DNA of 64,000 nt from Mycobacterium yunnanensis (GCF_025823185.1 NZ_JACKVK010000008.1:125565-189564); one strand, 5' to 3'; counted from the first letter of the stretch, positions 1 to 9,414 are shown. The notes: generated by a model from the sequence alone, not told the origin. Numbers and translations are program-made.

Positions 1-340
1 AGGTCGTGTCGGTGCTACTCGTCGTCGTGTTGCCGGGATCGATGTCCGTGGTCACCGGTGGGCTGGTGCTGGTGATCGTCTCGGTGCTGGTGGTCCCGCC
101 CGGCGAATCCGTGGTCGACGCCGAACTACGCTCGGAGAAGCTGGGATCCGGGTAGTACTGCGGCCCGCTCCCCGGATCGTCGGAGCCGCCGACCATGTAC
201 GAGATGAGCAACCAGAGCACCCCGATGACCGCGATCGCACCGATGCTGGCCCCGACGACCGTCGACGTCCGTTCGTGCCACGCCGGCTCGTCCTCGTCGT
301 GGTCGGCGTCGTTCACGGGCTCGATGGTAACCGCGGACAT
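1..340 (-). CDS. single-pass membrane protein, C-terminus cut by window edge
   Basis: Reading left from the ATG at 340 gives 113 codons with no stop, so the C-terminus lies outside the window. The first ~25 residues are polar and acidic, residues ~28-50 form one hydrophobic span (ending WLLISYMVGG), and the rest is a Ser/Thr/Pro-rich, low-complexity tail with runs such as TSTETITSTS. This looks like a bitopic protein with a short cytosolic N-terminus and an extended extracytoplasmic linker. A GAGGGG ribosome site lies just before the ATG, and the gene follows the LLM oxidoreductase stop by 15 nt, so it is probably the last gene of that operon. No family was recognised and no function is offered. 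Confidence 0.72.
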   Translation of the reverse strand, partial: MSAVTIEPVNDADHDEDEPAWHERTSTVVGASIGAIAVIGVLWLLISYMVGGSDDPGSGPQYYPDPSFSERSSASTTDSPGGTTSTETITSTSPPVTTDIDPGNTTTSSTDTT

Positions 341-355
341 GCCCCTCGGCCGGGG

Positions 356-1288
356 TCAGCCCAATTGCGGGATGACCTCGGAGGCGAAGAACTCCACGTG
401 GTCGAGGTCGGACTGGTCGAGCACCTGGAGGTACACCCGCTGCACACCGGCCTCGGCGAACGGATCCAGCTTGTCGGCGATCTCACCGGGGGTGCCCACC
501 AGTGGTGAATTGGCCCGCAGCTCGTCGACGTCGCGACCGATGGCCGCGGCGCGCGCCGCCACCTGGGCGTCGTCGCGCCCGGCGCAGACCACGAACGCCG
601 CCGAATACGTCAGCGAGTTCGCCTCGCGACCCGCATCGGCGACCGCCGCGGCGACCCGACCGTACTGCGTCGTCAGGGTGTCGAGGTCGGCGAAGGGAAT
701 GTTGAACTCGGCGGCGTACTTCGCGGTCAACGCCGGCGTGCGCTTGGGCCCGCCGCCGCCGATGACGATCGGTGGATACGGCGACTGTGCGGGCTTAGGC
801 AGAGCCGGCGACTCCTTGACCGTGTAGTGCGTGCCGCTGTAGTCGAACGTCTCGCCAACCGGCGTGCGCCACATGCCGGTGATGATGTCGAGCTGCTCGG
901 TGAGGCGGTCGAACCGCTCGCCGAGCGGTGGAAACGGGATCGCGTACGCGTCGTGCTCGGCCTCGAACCAGCCCGCACCGAGGCCGAGGTCCACTCGGCC
1001 ACCGCTCATCTCGTCGACCTGGGACACGGAGATGGCCAGTACGCCGGGGTGCCGGAACGTGGCGGAAGTGACCATGGTGCCGAGCCGGATCGTCGACGTC
1101 TCGCGCGCGATGCCGCCGAGGGTGACCCAGGAATCGGTGGGACCCGGCAGGCCGTCGCCCGACATCGCCAGGTAGTGATCAGACCGGAAGAAGGCCGAGT
1201 AGCCCGCCGCCTCGGCGGTCTTGGCCACGGCCAACTGGTCGGCGTAGGTGGCACCCTGCTGCGGTTCGACGAATACGCGGAAGTCCAT
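356..1288 (-). CDS. LLM-class F420-dependent oxidoreductase
   Basis: 310 aa, full length for a luciferase-like monooxygenase TIM barrel. Seen: the opening strand MDFRVFVEP, the active-site region FFRSDHY, the barrel motif RVDLGLGAGW at ~98-107, and PPIVIGGGG at ~173-181, typical of the subgroup that binds coenzyme F420 rather than FMN. The substrate cannot be read from sequence. It is the fourth gene after zwf, GH15 and the TIGR03085-type gene, but a TAGGCT box in the 31-nt gap before its ATG suggests it also has its own leaderless transcript. The link between glucose-6-phosphate oxidation and an F420 enzyme is suggestive only, since F420 is normally reduced by Fgd rather than Zwf. Confidence 0.88.
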   Translation of the reverse strand: MDFRVFVEPQQGATYADQLAVAKTAEAAGYSAFFRSDHYLAMSGDGLPGPTDSWVTLGGIARETSTIRLGTMVTSATFRHPGVLAISVSQVDEMSGGRVDLGLGAGWFEAEHDAYAIPFPPLGERFDRLTEQLDIITGMWRTPVGETFDYSGTHYTVKESPALPKPAQSPYPPIVIGGGGPKRTPALTAKYAAEFNIPFADLDTLTTQYGRVAAAVADAGREANSLTYSAAFVVCAGRDDAQVAARAAAIGRDVDELRANSPLVGTPGEIADKLDPFAEAGVQRVYLQVLDQSDLDHVEFFASEVIPQLG

Positions 1289-1295
1289 GCGTTCG

Positions 1296-1301
1296 AGCCT
1301 A
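1296..1301 (-). promoter_or_regulatory. TANNNT -10 box, probable leaderless promoter of the LLM gene
   Basis: On the minus strand TAGGCT is followed by a 7-nt spacer and the ATG at 1288. A transcript starting ~7 nt after the box would begin at or next to the start codon. The box lies in the 31-nt gap after the TIGR03085-type gene, so the last two genes could be transcribed separately from zwf. Confidence 0.5.
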
Positions 1302-1319
1302 TCCCGTGAACCTGGGTGC

Positions 1320-1943
1320 CTACAGTCCGCGCTCGCCGTCCCGCACCGCGCTCACCGCGGCGTCGTCACCGGTGAAGGTGACCAGGGCCTGGTCGCGACC
1401 GGAGATGAACATCAGCAGCTCGCCGGGATCACCGGTGACGGTGACGGCAGCGCCCGAGCCGACGGTGGCCAAATTCTTGCCGTCGGGGGTGTTCAGCGAC
1501 ACGCGCGCCGGCGTCTTGCGCATCGTCATGCGCGACATCAGACCGACCTGCTTGGCGACCGACGCGGCGGTCTCCGCGTCCAGAAGCCGTGGCTCCCAAC
1601 CGTCTTTCGCGCGGCGCACGTCTTCGTGATGGATGAACATCTCCGCGACGTTGACGAACGGGTCGAGCACCTTGAACGGCGACAACAGCGGTGGGCCCGA
1701 GGCGATCTGGTCGAGCAGGACGTTCCAGTCGTTCTCGGCGGCCACCTGATCTTGCACCCGTTGGGTGTATCCGGCGAACTTGGGCACCATGATGCCGGGC
1801 GCGGCGTCGAGCCGACGCTCCCGAATCACCAAGTGGGCGGCCAAGTCTCGGGTGGTCCAGTCTCCACAGAGCGTGGGCTGCTCGGGACCAACGCCGCGCA
1901 TGGTGGTGACGAGCGCCGCGCGCTCCCGCTGTGCAACCGTCAT
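1320..1943 (-). CDS. TIGR03085-type DinB-like metal-binding protein
   Basis: 207 aa. The start is the ATG at 1943, which overlaps the stop of the GH15 gene by 4 nt (ATGA). A much longer frame runs upstream but lies inside GH15 and has no family signature. The N-terminal part resembles the mycothiol-dependent maleylpyruvate isomerase/DinB helical-bundle family: ERAALVTTMRGVGP, the helix DLAAHLVIRERR (~29-40) and FIHHEDVRRA (~103-112) supply the His residues that bind a metal in this fold. The biochemical role of this actinobacterial family is not established. Translational coupling puts it under control of the zwf-GH15 message. Confidence 0.82.
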   Translation of the reverse strand: MTVAQRERAALVTTMRGVGPEQPTLCGDWTTRDLAAHLVIRERRLDAAPGIMVPKFAGYTQRVQDQVAAENDWNVLLDQIASGPPLLSPFKVLDPFVNVAEMFIHHEDVRRAKDGWEPRLLDAETAASVAKQVGLMSRMTMRKTPARVSLNTPDGKNLATVGSGAAVTVTGDPGELLMFISGRDQALVTFTGDDAAVSAVRDGERGL

Positions 1944-3772
1944 GACGTCTCTCCTGTGCCGAGTGCGCGATCGAGGTTGATCGCCGCGCTGATGAGGGCG
2001 AAGTGGGTGAAGGCTTGGGGAAAGTTGCCGACCTGGTCGCCGGTCGCGCTGACCTGCTCGGCGTACAGACCGACGTGGTTGGCGTAGGTGAACATCTTCT
2101 CCAGGGCCAGTTGGGCGTCCTCGAGGCGGCCCGCGCGGGTGAGTGCCTCGACGTACCAGAACGAGCATAGGGAGAACGTGCCCTCGGCGCCGTCGAGCCC
2201 GTCGGTCTCCGGGGAGTAGCGGAACACCAGGGTGTCGGTGACCAAGCCCTTCTCGACGGCCTCGAGCGTGGACAGGAACTTGGGGTCGGCGGGGGAGAGG
2301 AACTTGACCATCGGCATCAGCAGTACGCCTGCGTCGAGTTCGGTACCGCCCTCGGTCTGGGTGAACGCCTTCAGGTCGTCGTTCCAGGAACGGGACATGA
2401 TGCGGTCGTAGACGTCGTCACGCGTCTTCGACCACGCGACGATGTTGCCGGGCAGCCCCCGCTGGCGCGCGATGCGGATCGTGCGCTCGAGGGCGACCCA
2501 GCAGAACAGTCGCGACGTGGTGTACGCGCGGTGGTCGCCGCGCACCTCCCACATGCTCGCGTCCTCCCGGTCCCAGTTCTCCATCACCCAGTCGATGACC
2601 TTGACGACGTCGGCCCAGGCGTCACTGCTGATGCCGGCGCCGTATTTGTTGAACAGGTACACCGAGTCGATCAGTTCGCCGTAGATGTCGAGCTGCAACT
2701 GGTCGACCGCGGCGTTGCCGATGCGGACCGGCTTGGAGTCGCGGTAGCCGCGCAGATGGTCGAGCTCGGTTTCCTCGACGGGACGGTTGCCGTCGATGTC
2801 GTAGAGCACGCGCAGCGGTCCGATGCCGTCGTTCTGCTCGCGTTCGTCGCCGAGCCGTTCGGAGAGCCAGCCGATGAACGCACTGGCCTCGTCGGTGAAG
2901 CCGAGCCGCAGCAGCGCGTACAGGCTGAAACCCGCATCGCGGACCCAGACGTAGCGGTAGTCCCAGTTACGGCTTCCGCCAATGAATTCCGGGATGCTGG
3001 TGGTCGGCGCGGCGATGACGGCGCCGGTCGGTTCGTGGGTGAGCAGCTTGAGGGTGATGGCCGAACGGTGCACCATTTCCCGCCAGCGTCCCACGTAGCG
3101 CGATTGGCGAAGCCACGCCCGCCAAAACGACGTCGTCGCGTCGAGTAGTTGGTCGGTCAGGTCGACGGAGTTGCTCGACGGCACATCGTCCCCGTCGAGG
3201 ATCTCCAGGACGAACAACGCACTGTCACCTTGGGACAGTTCGACTTTCGCACTGACGCGGGTGTTGTCGTCACCCTCTTCGATGGAGAGCTTGGTGGAGG
3301 CGACGAGGCCAAGGCGGATGCCGTCGCCGGTGATGAGGATGCCGTCGCCGGTTTCCTGAGCGACGCAGCGTTCCCGGCCGTAGTCGGGCCGCGCGTCGAC
3401 GCACATCCGCATGGTGATTGTGCCCCGGACCCCGCTGACGCGGCGAACCAAGCGCTGGCGGTGTTCCGGGTCGAGTGCTCCCAGCACCGGCATGAAGTCG
3501 TGTACTTCGGCGACGCCGTCGGGGGTCAGGAAACGAGTGATCAGGACGGCGGTGTCGGGAAAGTAGAACTGCTGGGTGCGCGACACCTCGCCGATTGGCG
3601 ACAAGGTCCAGCTGCCGCCTTGCTCGGGGTCCAGGATCGCGCCGAAGACACTCGGCGAGTCGAAGCGGGGTGCGCAAAACCAGTCGACGGTGCCGTTGGT
3701 GGCCACCAGAGCGCACGTGCGCAGGTCGCCGATCAGTCCGTGGTCCGCGATCGCGGGCCAGTCGTCAGGCAT
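1940..3772 (-). CDS. glycoside hydrolase family 15 (glucoamylase/trehalase-like)
   Basis: 610 aa. The ATG at 3772 was chosen because the family signature begins at once ([14 protein letters not shown], then [15 protein letters not shown]); it overlaps the zwf stop by 8 nt. The N-terminal beta-sandwich (~1-260) is followed by an alpha/alpha barrel containing [20 protein letters not shown] (likely acid Glu), [12 protein letters not shown], and GLYAEQ with NFPQAFTH near the end (likely base Glu). GH15 enzymes release glucose from alpha-glucosides, and some mycobacterial members are trehalases. No signal peptide is present, so it acts in the cytosol. Its place directly behind zwf suggests that glucose released here, once phosphorylated, feeds the pentose phosphate pathway. 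Trehalose or an alpha-glucan fragment is the best guess for substrate. Confidence 0.88.
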   Translation of the reverse strand: MPDDWPAIADHGLIGDLRTCALVATNGTVDWFCAPRFDSPSVFGAILDPEQGGSWTLSPIGEVSRTQQFYFPDTAVLITRFLTPDGVAEVHDFMPVLGALDPEHRQRLVRRVSGVRGTITMRMCVDARPDYGRERCVAQETGDGILITGDGIRLGLVASTKLSIEEGDDNTRVSAKVELSQGDSALFVLEILDGDDVPSSNSVDLTDQLLDATTSFWRAWLRQSRYVGRWREMVHRSAITLKLLTHEPTGAVIAAPTTSIPEFIGGSRNWDYRYVWVRDAGFSLYALLRLGFTDEASAFIGWLSERLGDEREQNDGIGPLRVLYDIDGNRPVEETELDHLRGYRDSKPVRIGNAAVDQLQLDIYGELIDSVYLFNKYGAGISSDAWADVVKVIDWVMENWDREDASMWEVRGDHRAYTTSRLFCWVALERTIRIARQRGLPGNIVAWSKTRDDVYDRIMSRSWNDDLKAFTQTEGGTELDAGVLLMPMVKFLSPADPKFLSTLEAVEKGLVTDTLVFRYSPETDGLDGAEGTFSLCSFWYVEALTRAGRLEDAQLALEKMFTYANHVGLYAEQVSATGDQVGNFPQAFTHFALISAAINLDRALGTGETS

Positions 3773-5195
3773 CGGGCAGGTGCCACCCTTCCGGGCCTGC
3801 CAGCTCGATTGCCTTCTCCGGGCCCCACGACCCGCGAGCGTACGGCAGCGTCGGCGGCGGGTTGTCGAGAACCGGTTGGCAGATCTGCCACAGCCGGTCC
3901 ACTTCGTCGGCCCTGGTGAACAACGTCTGGTCGCCACGCATCACGTCGAGCAGGAGCCGCTCGTAGGCCTCCAATGGCTTGTCGTCGGGGTCTTCCTCGG
4001 CGATGTCGAGGTGGAACGTCAACGGCACCAAGTCCATTCGCGGGCCCGGCCGTTTGGCCATCAGGCTCACGCCGAACTCCGGTGAGTCGCTCAGTTCCAG
4101 CACGAGCTGGTTGGGGCCGTACTCGCTGTCGCCGAAGCGCCCCATGGGTGGGGTCCGGAAGGTCAACGTGACGGTGCGCCGGGTGGCCCCGAGCGCCTTG
4201 CCCGTCCGCAGCAGGAACCGCACGTCCTGCCAGCGTTCGGTGTCGACGAAGGCCTCCAGCGCCACGAACGTCTCCACCGTCGAATCCTTGGCGACGCCCT
4301 CTTCGTCCCGGTAGCCCTCGTACTGCCCGAAGACGACACGGTTGGGATCGAGGGGCTTCATCGCGGCGAAGACCTTCGCCTTCTCGTTGCGAAGGGCGGT
4401 CGGGTCGAGATGAACCGGGGCTTCCATGGCGATGAAGCCGAGCACCTGGCACAGGTGCGTGGAGATCATGTCGCGAAAGCAGCCCGTCGACTCGTAGAAG
4501 GCGCCGCGGCCCTCGGCCGTCAGGGTCTCCGGCACGTCGATCTGCACCGAGACGAGGTGGTCGCGATTCCAGGCGGGCTCGATCAGGCCGTTGGCGAACC
4601 GCAACGCCAAGATGTTCTGCACCGCTTCCTTTCCCAGGAAGTGGTCGATCCGGTACACCTGGTCCTCGTCGATGACCTTCTTCAAGGCGGCGTCCAGTTC
4701 CCGGGACGACTCCAGATCGGTGCCGAACGGCTTCTCGACGACCACGCGGGCGCCGTCGGTGAGGTGTTCGCGACCGAGCATGTCGATCATCGACTCCATC
4801 GCCGTGGGCGGCACGGACAGGTAGATCAGCGTCTTGGAGTCCTCGCCCAGCCCGTCGTGCGCCGTGCGGACGGCCGCGGCGAGATCCTTGCCGCCGTCGT
4901 CGTCGGCGGGGTCAGAGGTCTGAAAGCTCAAGCGGCGCAACAGGTCGTCGAGGACCTTGGAGTCGACGTCGTCGACTGATTCCTCCAGTCCGCTGCGGAT
5001 CTTGTCGCGAAATTCGTCGTCGGTGCCGGGGGAGTGTCGTCCCGACCCGATGATCGCGTACTCCTCGGGCAGCCGCCCCGCCGCGGCGAGGCGATACAGG
5101 CCGGGGAACAACTTGCGCTTGGCCAAGTCCCCGGTGGCGCCGAAGATGACGAAGACGTGCGGTCCGGGACGCTCTTGGTCGCTGGGGGCATTCAC
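3765..5195 (-). CDS. zwf: glucose-6-phosphate 1-dehydrogenase
   Basis: 476 aa, normal length. Oxidises glucose 6-phosphate to 6-phosphogluconolactone, yielding reduced nicotinamide cofactor. Seen: the dinucleotide-binding [12 protein letters not shown] at 18-29, EKPFG at 154-158, and the catalytic signature RIDHFLGKE at 182-190. A purine-rich GGGGGAAG lies upstream of the ATG. It is followed with an 8-nt overlap by GH15, making it the head of a sugar-handling operon. Mycobacteria usually carry a zwf copy beside opcA/tal/tkt; none of these is here, so this is probably a second copy whose role (NADPH supply under particular conditions) is inferred. Confidence 0.95.
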   Translation of the reverse strand: MNAPSDQERPGPHVFVIFGATGDLAKRKLFPGLYRLAAAGRLPEEYAIIGSGRHSPGTDDEFRDKIRSGLEESVDDVDSKVLDDLLRRLSFQTSDPADDDGGKDLAAAVRTAHDGLGEDSKTLIYLSVPPTAMESMIDMLGREHLTDGARVVVEKPFGTDLESSRELDAALKKVIDEDQVYRIDHFLGKEAVQNILALRFANGLIEPAWNRDHLVSVQIDVPETLTAEGRGAFYESTGCFRDMISTHLCQVLGFIAMEAPVHLDPTALRNEKAKVFAAMKPLDPNRVVFGQYEGYRDEEGVAKDSTVETFVALEAFVDTERWQDVRFLLRTGKALGATRRTVTLTFRTPPMGRFGDSEYGPNQLVLELSDSPEFGVSLMAKRPGPRMDLVPLTFHLDIAEEDPDDKPLEAYERLLLDVMRGDQTLFTRADEVDRLWQICQPVLDNPPPTLPYARGSWGPEKAIELAGPEGWHLPDA

Positions 5196-5233
5196 CGTCG
5201 GCGTCTTCCCCCAAACGCGTCCCGACTAAACGT

Positions 5234-5773
5234 CTAGAAGGCGTCGACCCCGCCGATCGCCACGAACATCCCGTGGGTGGTGGAGTCGTTGGTGAACCGG
5301 GTGCCGTCCTCTGCGGCGACGATGGTCCATCCCTGCGCGCTGTACGTGCGGTAGTCGATGGGGACGACGGGGATGTCGCCGAGGTTGCCGAGCACCCACG
5401 TCAGCTTCCCGTCGGAGGTGACGCGGACGCCGTTGGCCGGGGTGCCGTCGACCGGCGGCGAGTTGGTGAAGGGGGCCTCGCAGTCCACCTCCGCGGTGCT
5501 GATCTGGCAACGGGTCTGGCCCGACTTGGTGGTGATGAAGACGTAGCCGTTCTGCGGCTCGAGCGCTTCGGCCGGAGCGGGCGCCGCGACGGTCGGCGTG
5601 GACGTCGTGGTGGTCGTCGGGGTGGGACTCGACCGCGTCGGGCGTGAGGTGGGGAACGTCGGCTCGGTGGGGTTCTGAGAGCTGGCTTCCGGGCTACCGG
5701 GGACCGTGGACTGACAGCCCGCGAGCAGAGCCCCCATAGCGAGCGCAGTCACGACCATCACCGGAGCCTTCAT
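5234..5773 (-). CDS. putative lipoprotein
   Basis: 179 aa. A type II signal peptide ends in the lipobox LLAGC with Cys20 as the lipidated residue. Residues ~21-70 are a Ser/Thr/Pro linker (TRSSPTPTTTTTST) typical of surface lipoproteins that must span the cell-wall layer. The C-terminal ~110 residues form a small globular domain with two Cys that could pair (TRCQIS and VDCEAP). No catalytic signature or family was recognised. It stops 38 nt before the zwf start. A TAGCCT box 8 nt before its ATG suggests a leaderless promoter, which may also drive zwf. Confidence 0.82.
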   Translation of the reverse strand: MKAPVMVVTALAMGALLAGCQSTVPGSPEASSQNPTEPTFPTSRPTRSSPTPTTTTTSTPTVAAPAPAEALEPQNGYVFITTKSGQTRCQISTAEVDCEAPFTNSPPVDGTPANGVRVTSDGKLTWVLGNLGDIPVVPIDYRTYSAQGWTIVAAEDGTRFTNDSTTHGMFVAIGGVDAF

Positions 5774-5781
5774 CGACGTCC

Positions 5782-5787
5782 AGGCTA
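5782..5787 (-). promoter_or_regulatory. TANNNT -10 box upstream of the lipoprotein gene
   Basis: Minus-strand TAGCCT with an 8-nt spacer to the ATG at 5773. The spacing predicts a transcript with almost no 5' leader, and no Shine-Dalgarno sequence precedes this start. Confidence 0.5.
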
Positions 5788-5822
5788 CGCACGGTGGGGC
5801 GAAAGTGGCGGTAGTGACTCGC

Positions 5823-6623
5823 TCACTCGAACAGATCGGGTTGTTCCCGGGTGATCTTGGCGAACAGCGGCTGGAAGCTGAACCACCCGGCGAAGTGACT
5901 GCCCACCTGCCCGCGGGTGAGGGTGGCCATCTCGTCGTCGATCAGCACCGGTGTGCCCGCGGCCTCGGCGAGCAGCTGGGCCTGGCAGGACCGCTCCATG
6001 GTGATGAACCACCACGCGGCCTCCTCCACCGACTGCCCGACCGTCAGCAACCCGTGGTTGCGCAGGATGGCCGCCTTGCGGTCGCCGAGGGCGTGCGCGA
6101 TGCGCTTGCCCTCCTCGAGATCGAGGACGACGCCCGAGTACTGGTCGAACAATGCGTGGTCGTCGTAGAACGCACAGGCGTCCTGGGTGATCGGATCGAG
6201 CAGCCTGCCCAGCGTCGACCACGACTTGCCGTACACCGAATGGGAATGCGCCGCCCCGATCACGTCCGGGCGGGCGGCGTGCACCTGTGAGTGGATCGCG
6301 AACGCCGCCTGGTTGACGGGCCGGTCGCCGTGCACGATCTCGCCGTCGTGCCGCACCAGCAGCAGGTCGCTGACGCGGATGTGGCCGAAGTGCATTCCGA
6401 ACGGATTCACCCAGAAGTGGTCGGTGAACTCGGGGTCGCGCGCCGTGATGTGGCCCGCGACGCCCTCGTCGAAGCCGAACCGGCTGAACAGCCTGAACGC
6501 CGCTGCCAGGTTTTGCTTGCGGTGCAGGCGCTCTTCTTCGACCGTGCGATCGGTGCGGGGCAGCAGCGCTGCCACGTTCCCGCCCGCGAGCTTGGTGGCG
6601 TCGTCGATTCCGGTGTCGGACAT
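5823..6623 (-). CDS. class II aldolase/adducin family protein
   Basis: 266 aa, normal length for the zinc-dependent class II aldolase/adducin fold. Seen: GFDEGVAGHIT (~50-60) with the acidic residue near the active site, AAHSHSVYGKSW (~123-134) with two metal-ligand His, and RNHGLLTVGQS (~182-192) with the third. Members include fuculose- and ribulose-phosphate aldolases, methylthioribulose-1-phosphate dehydratase and decarboxylases; a C-terminal tail (HFAGWFSFQP) like that of the longer, adducin-type members argues against a simple sugar-phosphate aldolase. It follows metQ by 18 nt. Given the methionine-type importer next door, a sulfur-salvage substrate is possible but unproven. A TACGAT box suggests an additional promoter. 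Confidence 0.85.
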   Translation of the reverse strand: MSDTGIDDATKLAGGNVAALLPRTDRTVEEERLHRKQNLAAAFRLFSRFGFDEGVAGHITARDPEFTDHFWVNPFGMHFGHIRVSDLLLVRHDGEIVHGDRPVNQAAFAIHSQVHAARPDVIGAAHSHSVYGKSWSTLGRLLDPITQDACAFYDDHALFDQYSGVVLDLEEGKRIAHALGDRKAAILRNHGLLTVGQSVEEAAWWFITMERSCQAQLLAEAAGTPVLIDDEMATLTRGQVGSHFAGWFSFQPLFAKITREQPDLFE

Positions 6624-6629
6624 GCCCCG

Positions 6630-6635
6630 ATCGTA
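6630..6635 (-). promoter_or_regulatory. TANNNT -10 box upstream of the aldolase-family gene
   Basis: Minus-strand TACGAT with a 6-nt spacer to the ATG at 6623, inside the 18-nt gap after metQ. Predicts a leaderless internal promoter that could uncouple this gene from the importer genes. Confidence 0.42.
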
Positions 6636-6641
6636 CGTCTG

Positions 6642-7547
6642 CTACTTCAGTGGCAACAGGATGTTCTTCACGTCCGGGTTGGTGGCCAGGTACTGCTGCA
6701 CGGCCGGGTCCTGGAACGTCTCGACCAGCTTCTTGACGTTGTCGGTGTCGGCCCACTTGCTGCCGATGGTCAACTGGCCGGCGAACTCGTCCGGCGCGGG
6801 CGGGGCGAAGATCTGCTGGGTCAGCGGCACCTTGGCGGCGAGGTAGTACTCGGTGTAGCCGACGGCGGCGTCGAGGTCGGGGAGGGACCGCGACTGCGCG
6901 GCGAAGTCGAGAAGCGTGAACTTCAGGTTCTTCGGGTTGGCGACGATGTCCTTCTGCGTGGCCTCGAACTTGTTCACCGACGGATTCAGCGTGATGAGGC
7001 CCGCCCGCTCCAATAGCCACAGACCCTGCGCCTCGTTTGCCGGGTCCGAGTAGAGGGACACGTTGGCGCCGTTGGGAAGCTGCGACGGATCGGTGTACTT
7101 GTCCGACCAGATGCCGAAACCCCACCGGAAGACCGGTGTCGCGGCGGTCTCGCGGAAGTCCGGGTTGGCTTCGAGCACCTGGCTCAGCCACAGCTTGTGC
7201 TGATAGATCGTCCCGGCCACTTCGCCGTCGCTGACGGCCCGGTTGATGGTGTTGCTGTCGGCCAGGCCTCTGAAGGCCACCTTGATGCCGTGCCGGGGTG
7301 CGACGTCGGAGGCGATGAACTCGATCAGCGACTGCTCGGCGGCATTGCCCTCATTGGTGGCGACGACGAGGGTGGCACCGGCGATCTCGTTGGCGGACTT
7401 GGTCTCTCCGAAGACGAAGAACTTCACTGCGACGGCCGCGACGACGACTACGACGAGTCCGACCGCAGGCCACAGCCACTTGGGTCGTCGGCGCAGCTCG
7501 AAGCCGTGGTCATCGGACTCCGGCGGAGCCGTGGGTGTGGTCGTCAT
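6642..7547 (-). CDS. MetQ/NlpA-family ABC transporter substrate-binding protein
   Basis: 301 aa. It would capture D/L-methionine or a related sulfur compound outside the membrane and deliver it to the MetN-MetI importer. The mature part carries the family pattern: ATNEGNAAEQSLIEFIASD, VSDGEVAGTIYQHKLWL, ANPKNLKFTLLDFAAQSRSL and VGYTEYYLA. Oddly, the N-terminus lacks a lipobox Cys. Residues ~24-48 instead form a signal anchor after a 23-residue cytosolic, charged head (FELRRRPKWLWP), so the protein is probably membrane-tethered rather than lipidated. An AAAGG ribosome site precedes the ATG. It lies 15 nt after metI. A paralogue of similar design is divergent at 9415. Confidence 0.9.
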   Translation of the reverse strand: MTTTPTAPPESDDHGFELRRRPKWLWPAVGLVVVVVAAVAVKFFVFGETKSANEIAGATLVVATNEGNAAEQSLIEFIASDVAPRHGIKVAFRGLADSNTINRAVSDGEVAGTIYQHKLWLSQVLEANPDFRETAATPVFRWGFGIWSDKYTDPSQLPNGANVSLYSDPANEAQGLWLLERAGLITLNPSVNKFEATQKDIVANPKNLKFTLLDFAAQSRSLPDLDAAVGYTEYYLAAKVPLTQQIFAPPAPDEFAGQLTIGSKWADTDNVKKLVETFQDPAVQQYLATNPDVKNILLPLK

Positions 7548-7562
7548 TGTTGGCCTTTCGGG

Positions 7563-8270
7563 CTAGACGGCGTGCGCGAGCCGACGATGAGGGGTGGTGA
7601 ACCGGACGAGCGCGTCGCCGATCAGCTGAATGACCGCGACGGTGATGACGAGGATGACGATGGTGGCGAGCATGACGCCCTGGTCGAAGCGTTGATAGCC
7701 GTAGGTGACTGCGACGTAACCGATTCCGCCAGCGCCGATGGTGCCCGCGATGGCCGAGTACTCGATCATCGCGATGACGTTGATGGTCAGGCCACCGATG
7801 ATGGACGGAACGGCCTCGTTGAGTTGCACGGTGCGGATGATCTGCAGCGACGACCCACCCGAAGCACGGGCCACCTGGACCGCCGACGGCGGCACCGATC
7901 GCAGGGAGTTCTCGACTATCCGGGTGAAGAATGCGATGCCGGCCAAGGACATTGGCACCACGGCAGCCGCGATGCCGATGTTGGTTCCGGTGATGAAGCG
8001 GGTGAACGGCATGATCGACGCCATCAGGATCAGGAAGGGAAGTGATCGGCCCACGCTGATGATCCAGCTCAACACCGTGTGCAACCCGGGGTTCTCGAAC
8101 AATCCGCCCGGGGCCAGGTTGTGGACGACGGCACCCAGCGGCACGCCGACCAGCACCACGATGGCCATCACGATCCCGACCATGATGAGCGTGTCGACCA
8201 GGGCGGGGAACAGCAGTGCGGGCAGTTCGCCCACGGGCACCTTGCTGTTCGCGAGCAGCGTCTCGGTCAT
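7563..8270 (-). CDS. metI: methionine-type ABC transporter permease
   Basis: 235 aa, normal for MetI. Five or so hydrophobic helices are visible, starting with VDTLIMVGIVMAIVVLVG. The coupling-helix (EAA) region is VARASGGSSLQIIRTVQLNEAVPSIIGG (~137-164), which docks on the MetN ATPase. The MetI-specific stretch IEYSAIAGTIGAGGIGYVA follows. The ATG overlaps the metN stop by 4 nt (ATGA), so the two are translationally coupled. It forms the transmembrane path for the substrate captured by the MetQ proteins. Confidence 0.92.
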   Translation of the reverse strand: MTETLLANSKVPVGELPALLFPALVDTLIMVGIVMAIVVLVGVPLGAVVHNLAPGGLFENPGLHTVLSWIISVGRSLPFLILMASIMPFTRFITGTNIGIAAAVVPMSLAGIAFFTRIVENSLRSVPPSAVQVARASGGSSLQIIRTVQLNEAVPSIIGGLTINVIAMIEYSAIAGTIGAGGIGYVAVTYGYQRFDQGVMLATIVILVITVAVIQLIGDALVRFTTPHRRLAHAV

Positions 8271-9283
8271 GCGACACCCTCCAGCGCCCTGCTCCGTGCC
8301 GGGTGCTCGGCGAGTTCGGCGGCCAGCCCGTAGCGGGCGAGTACGTCGCGGACGTCGTCGCCGAGTGCGGCGCTCACGCCCAGTGTCACCCCGCCCACGT
8401 TGACGCCGCCGACCACCTGCACGGAAGCGCCAAGGACGGACAGTGGGGTGTCCAAGTCGTTCGAGGCCTTGGCGATCCAGTCGGCGGGTACGTCGGGGGC
8501 GTCGTAGACGACGTTCCAGACCCGTTGTCCGGCAGGTGCTCGAGCGTCGGACCGCTGCGGCCGCAGTTCTGCGCCCAGCGACGAGCTCGGATTGGTCAGC
8601 AGGTCGACGATGGGACCGGACTCGACGATACTTCCGTGATCCAGTCGCGCGACCGAGTCGGCGATCTTGAGCACGGTGTCCATCTCGTGGGTGATGAACA
8701 CGATCGAGAGGTTCAGGTCGTCGCGTAGTTCACGGAGCAACTGCACGACGGAATCGGTGGTGACGGGGTCGAGTCCGGCGGTGGCTTCGTCGGACAACAG
8801 CACCGACGGTCGCAGGGCCAACGCTCGTGCGATGCCGACCCGCTGCCGCTGCCCCCCGGACAGCTGGAACGGGTAGTGCCCGGCGCGGTCGGCGAGGCCG
8901 ACCCGGTCGAGCAGTTCGGCGACGCGGCGCGACGTCTCCGCCGCGGTCACGCCGAGGTACTGCAGGGGAAGCGCGACATTCTCTGCGGCGGTGCGTCGTT
9001 CGAGTAGGCCTGCGGCCTGGAACACGGTGCCGATGCGTCGGCGGGCCACCCGCAGTTTGCCGGCCGACAGGGTCGTCAGGTCCTCGCCGTTGACGACGAC
9101 CGACCCGGACGTCGGCGGGGTCAGAAGGTTGATGCACTGGGCGAGCGTGCTCTTGCCCGCGCCACTCGGACCGACCACGGCGAGGATCTCGCCCCCTTCG
9201 ACGCGGAAGGTCACACCGTCGAGTACCACCGTCTGCTGGGCACCGCGGCCGTAGACCTTGGTCAGGTTGGTCAGTTCGATCAC
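8267..9283 (-). CDS. metN: methionine-type ABC transporter ATPase with NIL domain
   Basis: 338 aa from a GTG at 9283, chosen because the ABC domain starts directly after it (IELTNLTKVYG); the open frame extends further but lacks signature. Walker A GPSGAGKST at 38-46, signature LSGGQ at 141-145, Walker B VLLSDEA at 161-167, switch His in FITHEMD. The last ~85 residues (WNVVYDAPDVPADWI through GGVNVGGVTLGVSA) match the ferredoxin-like NIL domain, which in MetN binds methionine and shuts transport down when the internal pool is high. That domain supports a methionine-like substrate rather than another amino acid. First gene of the minus-strand importer operon, divergent from the second metQ. 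Confidence 0.92.
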   Translation of the reverse strand: MIELTNLTKVYGRGAQQTVVLDGVTFRVEGGEILAVVGPSGAGKSTLAQCINLLTPPTSGSVVVNGEDLTTLSAGKLRVARRRIGTVFQAAGLLERRTAAENVALPLQYLGVTAAETSRRVAELLDRVGLADRAGHYPFQLSGGQRQRVGIARALALRPSVLLSDEATAGLDPVTTDSVVQLLRELRDDLNLSIVFITHEMDTVLKIADSVARLDHGSIVESGPIVDLLTNPSSSLGAELRPQRSDARAPAGQRVWNVVYDAPDVPADWIAKASNDLDTPLSVLGASVQVVGGVNVGGVTLGVSAALGDDVRDVLARYGLAAELAEHPARSRALEGVA

Positions 9284-9414
9284 CGGTGAAGGCTCCCAGA
9301 ACGGACTGGGGTGGAACACCTTTGCGATCAGCACGAGTGCAGCAGCCGTCGCATTGACGCCAGCACGAGCGAAAGGCTTATCGGTGGAGAGACTTCCCCG
9401 CACACTTGGCGCCC

